The notes below the pieces were generated by a model. That model worked only from the letters and a program-made list of their open reading frames with translations. It was not told the DNA's origin and did no database searches. Source: Oscillospiraceae bacterium (lineage in GTDB: Bacteria > Bacillota > Clostridia > Oscillospirales > Oscillospiraceae). From it: 8,962 nucleotides of DNA. Location: assembly GCA_015068335.1 (NCBI GenBank), contig SVKT01000065.1, forward strand, positions 1 through 8,962, read 5' to 3'. Below, piece by piece: positions 6,736-8,962 of this stretch. Every line of letters starts with the position of its first letter. Within the stretch, counting starts at the first letter, position 1. The position numbers and the translations under genes were made by a program.

Positions 6736-7461
6736 ATGATGACCAGACAGGACGGACGGGCGTTCAACGAACTGCGCCCTATCAAGATCACCACAGACTT
6801 TGTGAAATTTGCGGAGGGCAGTTGCCTCATTCAGTGCGGCGACACGATGGTGCTGTGCTGCGCCAGCATTGAAAACCGCACGCCGCCCCACGTCCCCGAG
6901 GGAGAGGGCTGGGTCACCGCCGAATACTCGATGCTGCCCCGGGCCAACCGGGAGCGCAGCAAGCGGGACGTTTCCAAACTGAAACTTTCTCCCCGCAGCG
7001 CCGAGATCCAGCGCCTGATCGGCCGCTCTCTGCGTGCCGCCGTGGATATGAGCAAACTGGGCGAGCATACCATCACCGTGGACTGCGACGTGATCCAGGG
7101 CGACGGCGGCACCCGTACCGCCTCTGTGACCGGCGGCTTCATCGCGCTGGCGCTGGCCTGTCGCAAACTGGTGGAGGAGGGCTATCTTGCCGAGAGTCCC
7201 ATCCGCCATTACGTCACCGGCATTTCCGCCGGTATCGTGGACGATGCGGCGCTGCTGGATCTGCAATACAGCGAGGACAGCCGCGCGCAGGTGGATCTGA
7301 ACTGCATTATGAACGAAGCCGGCGAGATCATCGAATTGCAGGGCACCGGCGAGGGCCGTGCCTTTACCTTGGAGGAGCAGCAGGAACTGGTGCGCCTGTG
7401 CGCAAAGGGCAATCGGGAACTGCTGGCCATCCAGAAGGAAGTGCTGGGAGGGGCGTTCTGA
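6736..7461 (+). CDS. rph: Ribonuclease PH
   Basis: A phosphorolytic 3'-5' exoribonuclease that trims tRNA 3' ends and helps in rRNA turnover, using phosphate and releasing nucleoside diphosphates; family members form a hexameric ring. The 241-aa product matches the family throughout: RPIKI near the start, EGEGWVTAEYSMLPRA (55-70), SPRSAEIQRLIGRSLR (85-100), the phosphate-binding GGTRTAS (124-130) and the metal-binding acidic patch in YSEDSRAQVDLN (178-189; Asp181 and Asp187). The protein is full length, unlike the frameshifted rph of E. coli K-12. Two tandem ATGs occur at 6736 and 6739. AAGGAG at 6723-6728 is 7 nt from the first, which I use. The stop TGA shares one base with the rdgB ATG, implying coupled translation; rph-rdgB pairing is also seen in Bacillus (rph-ysnA). 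Confidence 0.97.
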   Translation: MMTRQDGRAFNELRPIKITTDFVKFAEGSCLIQCGDTMVLCCASIENRTPPHVPEGEGWVTAEYSMLPRANRERSKRDVSKLKLSPRSAEIQRLIGRSLRAAVDMSKLGEHTITVDCDVIQGDGGTRTASVTGGFIALALACRKLVEEGYLAESPIRHYVTGISAGIVDDAALLDLQYSEDSRAQVDLNCIMNEAGEIIELQGTGEGRAFTLEEQQELVRLCAKGNRELLAIQKEVLGGAF

Positions 7462-8051
7462 TGAAATTTGTCCTTGCCACCAACAACCCAAAGAAACTGA
7501 CGGAGATGGCCGCCATTTTGAGCGGCCTGAATGTGGAAGTGGTCAGCCCGAAGGACCTGGGCATCCACATCGAGGTGGAGGAGACCGGCACCACCTTTGC
7601 CGAAAATGCGATGCTGAAAGCAAAAGCGATCTGCGAGGCGACAGGTCTGCCTGCCATTGCGGATGACTCCGGCCTCTGCGTGGATGCGCTCAACGGCGGT
7701 CCCGGTGTGTATTCCGCCCGATACGGCGGAGAGGGGCTGGACGATAAGGGCCGCTACTTGCTGCTGCTGAACAGTATGCGCGGCCAGACCACCCGCGCGG
7801 CCCACTTTGCCTGCGCCATCGCCTGCGTGTTTCCCGACGGAAAGACGCTGACCGCCCAGGGCCGCTGCGACGGTACCATCGCCTTCGCACCTATGGGCGA
7901 GGGCGGCTTCGGCTACGACCCCGTGTTTTTCCTGCCGGAGTACCGAAAGACCTTCGGTCAGTTGACGGCAGAGGAGAAGGAAGCCGTTTCCCACAGAGGA
8001 CGCGCTCTGCGGGAGTTTGTGCAAAAACTGGAAACTTTTTTGAAACAGTAA
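7461..8051 (+). CDS. rdgB: XTP/dITP pyrophosphatase (RdgB/HAM1 family)
   Basis: Hydrolyses non-canonical purine nucleoside triphosphates (XTP, ITP, dITP) to monophosphates and pyrophosphate, keeping deaminated bases out of DNA and RNA. The 196-aa product is a normal length. It has the substrate-entry motif ATNNPKK (6-12), TFAENAMLKA (45-54) with the acidic metal ligand, ADDSGLCVDALNGGPGVYSARY (67-88) containing the catalytic Asp pair, FGYDPVFF (150-157) contacting the base, and SHRGRAL (177-183), which sets purine specificity. I start at ATG 7461 because the protein then begins MKFVLATNN as in homologues; a purine-rich GGGAGGGG site (7446-7453) precedes it. The frame is open further upstream, but that part lies inside rph and does not resemble the family. 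It overlaps the rph stop by one base and is followed by yhbY after 36 nt. Confidence 0.96.
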   Translation: MKFVLATNNPKKLTEMAAILSGLNVEVVSPKDLGIHIEVEETGTTFAENAMLKAKAICEATGLPAIADDSGLCVDALNGGPGVYSARYGGEGLDDKGRYLLLLNSMRGQTTRAAHFACAIACVFPDGKTLTAQGRCDGTIAFAPMGEGGFGYDPVFFLPEYRKTFGQLTAEEKEAVSHRGRALREFVQKLETFLKQ

Positions 8052-8070
8052 TCGTCTAATACGATATAAC
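8040..8070 (+). promoter_or_regulatory. Possible weak internal promoter before yhbY
   Basis: TTGAAA (8040-8045) at the end of rdgB lies 19 nt before TATAAC (8065-8070), or 17 nt before GATATA. The AT-rich gap stands out from its GC-rich surroundings. The spacing and the -10 are both imperfect, so this is only a candidate for extra yhbY-nadD transcription. Confidence 0.25.
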
Positions 8071-8087
8071 GACAACAGGAGAAGCAT

Positions 8088-8417
8088 ATGGAATTAACCA
8101 GCAAACAGAGAGCCCAACTCCGCGGCCTTGCCAACAGCATCGATACCATTTTGCAGGTAGGCAAGGACGGCATCGGCGAGAACCTCATCAAGCAGGCGGA
8201 TGACGCCTTGGAGGCGCGCGAACTCATTAAGGGTCGGGTTTTGGACAATAATATCGAATATGATGCACGTCTGGCTGCGGAAGAACTGGCAAAGGCCACC
8301 CGCAGCGAGGTGGTGCAGGTCATCGGCACCAAGTTTGTGCTGTATCGCGAGACTCACTCCAAGCCGAAGGAAAAGCGCATTCAACTTGTCAAAAGTACGA
8401 AGAAACGCGGAAACTGA
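8088..8417 (+). CDS. yhbY: Ribosome assembly RNA-binding protein YhbY (CRM/CRS1-YhbY domain)
   Basis: A 109-aa single-domain RNA-binding protein associated with maturing large ribosomal subunits. The CRM domain covers about residues 1-90: LTSKQRAQLRGLA (3-15), LQVGKDGIGENLI (22-34) containing the GxxG-like RNA-contact loop, RELIKGRVLDNN (44-55) and VVQVIGTKFVLYRE (75-88). A basic tail follows (SKPKEKRIQLVKSTKKRGN), slightly longer than the roughly 97-aa E. coli and Bacillus forms, and may add RNA contacts. ACAGGAGAAG provides a strong ribosome site 6 nt before the ATG. It is followed by nadD after 50 nt, the same order as yqeI-nadD in Bacillus subtilis, which supports both calls. Family membership is secure; the exact ribosomal role is inferred from homologues. 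Confidence 0.95.
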   Translation: MELTSKQRAQLRGLANSIDTILQVGKDGIGENLIKQADDALEARELIKGRVLDNNIEYDARLAAEELAKATRSEVVQVIGTKFVLYRETHSKPKEKRIQLVKSTKKRGN

Positions 8418-8467
8418 CGGCAGGAGAAATCGAAGAAAACCGTGATTCCGAAAGAGGAAGTGCTTCA

Positions 8468-8962
8468 ATGAGAATCGGCATTTACGGGGGGACATTCAAT
8501 CCGCCGCATCTGGGACATATCACGGCGGCCAGAGCGGTGTTCGACCTGCTGAAACTGGATCGACTGTTTCTGATCCCGGCGGGTCTGCCGCCCCACAAAA
8601 CGATGCCGCCCGGGTCGCCCACGGCGAACCAGCGGCTGGAAATGACCCGCCTGGCGGGAGAACAATTGGATATTGGCGATAAAGTGGAAGTACTTGACAT
8701 AGAACTTCTCCGTAAGGGAAAAAGTTATACGTCCGATACGCTGGCTGCGTTGAAGGCGCAATTTCCCGAGGATGAGTTTTGGCTGCTGATGGGGACGGAT
8801 ATGTTCCTCACCCTGCAAGCTTGGCACGCACCGGAGGAGGTACTCCGCCTTGCCGGCATCGCGGCGTTCGGCCGCACCGAGGAGGATACGGAGGAACTGT
8901 TCGCCGTGCAGCGGGAATTCCTGAATCAGAAATATCCCGGCAGCCGCATCTTCACCCTGACC
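8468..8962 (+). CDS. nadD: Nicotinate-nucleotide adenylyltransferase (3' part cut off by window)
   Basis: Transfers AMP from ATP to nicotinate mononucleotide to make deamido-NAD, an essential step of NAD synthesis. The visible 165 residues cover most of a protein that is usually about 200 aa. The frame has no stop before the window edge, so it is truncated only by the window. The N-terminal RIGIYGGTFNPPHLGH (2-17) contains the nucleotidyltransferase GG-T-F-x-P and HxGH signatures. RLFLIPAGLPPHK (32-44), RLEMTRLA (56-63), GKSYTSDTL (84-92) and WLLMGTDMFLTLQAWH (105-120) are the family's substrate-binding blocks. The C-terminal ISSTxIR motif would lie beyond position 8962. GAGGAAG at 8453-8459 precedes the ATG at 8468 with a spacing of about 8 nt. 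It lies 50 nt after yhbY with no terminator; yqeK and rsfS may follow, by analogy with Bacillus. Confidence 0.96.
   Translation, partial: MRIGIYGGTFNPPHLGHITAARAVFDLLKLDRLFLIPAGLPPHKTMPPGSPTANQRLEMTRLAGEQLDIGDKVEVLDIELLRKGKSYTSDTLAALKAQFPEDEFWLLMGTDMFLTLQAWHAPEEVLRLAGIAAFGRTEEDTEELFAVQREFLNQKYPGSRIFTLT

Noticed and set aside
7209..8087. A 292-codon minus-strand frame over rph and rdgB
   Set aside because: Antisense of convincingly identified genes. It has no ribosome site and no recognisable domain.
1..8962. CRISPR arrays, insertion sequences, prophage or defence genes
   Set aside because: I saw no direct-repeat array, transposase, integrase or toxin-antitoxin motif. All coding space is taken by housekeeping genes with uniform composition.
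1..8962. CTAG rarity (one copy) as a third palindrome signal
   Set aside because: CTAG is generally rare in bacterial DNA, so a single copy in 9 kb is not informative here, unlike CATG and AGCT.

Overview
The window reads as ordinary housekeeping chromosome from a GC-rich member of the Clostridia, most likely an Oscillospiraceae/Ruminococcaceae-type gut anaerobe. This is inferred from the base composition (high fifties percent GC by eye), strong AGGAG-type ribosome sites, a Gram-positive smc-ftsY pair, a DUF3343 protein and a compact FtsY without a long acidic N-terminus. No species is claimed. I see no mobile element, CRISPR array, tRNA/rRNA gene, riboswitch or defence gene.

Layout. Positions 1-377 hold two minus-strand genes: the N-terminus of a protein that begins with a basic segment and a hydrophobic helix (cut by the window edge), and upstream of it a 78-aa DUF3343 protein with its own extended -10 promoter. 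A 189-bp divergent spacer carries that promoter and a strong promoter for ilvA (threonine ammonia-lyase with a C-terminal ACT domain), which ends at a clear intrinsic terminator (1792-1832). A second extended -10 promoter then drives a run of seven co-directional genes: smc, ftsY, a small DUF2007-like gene, rph, rdgB, yhbY and nadD (cut at the right edge). Spacings are 1-nt overlap to 50 nt with no terminator seen, so one long transcript is likely.

The long operon joins chromosome organisation (SMC), membrane protein targeting (FtsY), RNA maturation and ribosome assembly (RNase PH, YhbY), nucleotide-pool cleaning (RdgB) and NAD synthesis (NadD). In Bacillus these lie in three separate clusters (smc-ftsY, rph-ysnA, yqeI-nadD).

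The most unusual signal is not a gene. The palindrome CATG does not occur once in 8962 bp, AGCT occurs only twice, and the non-palindromic CTGGAG/CTCCAG occurs once, although same-composition palindromes such as GTAC and ACGT occur about twenty times each. Synonymous codons are chosen so as to avoid these words: GAT but not GAC before ATG, GAA but not GAG before CTG, and CTG-GAA or TTG-GAG but not CTG-GAG. This looks like the footprint of restriction-modification or a similar motif-specific pressure whose genes lie outside the window.
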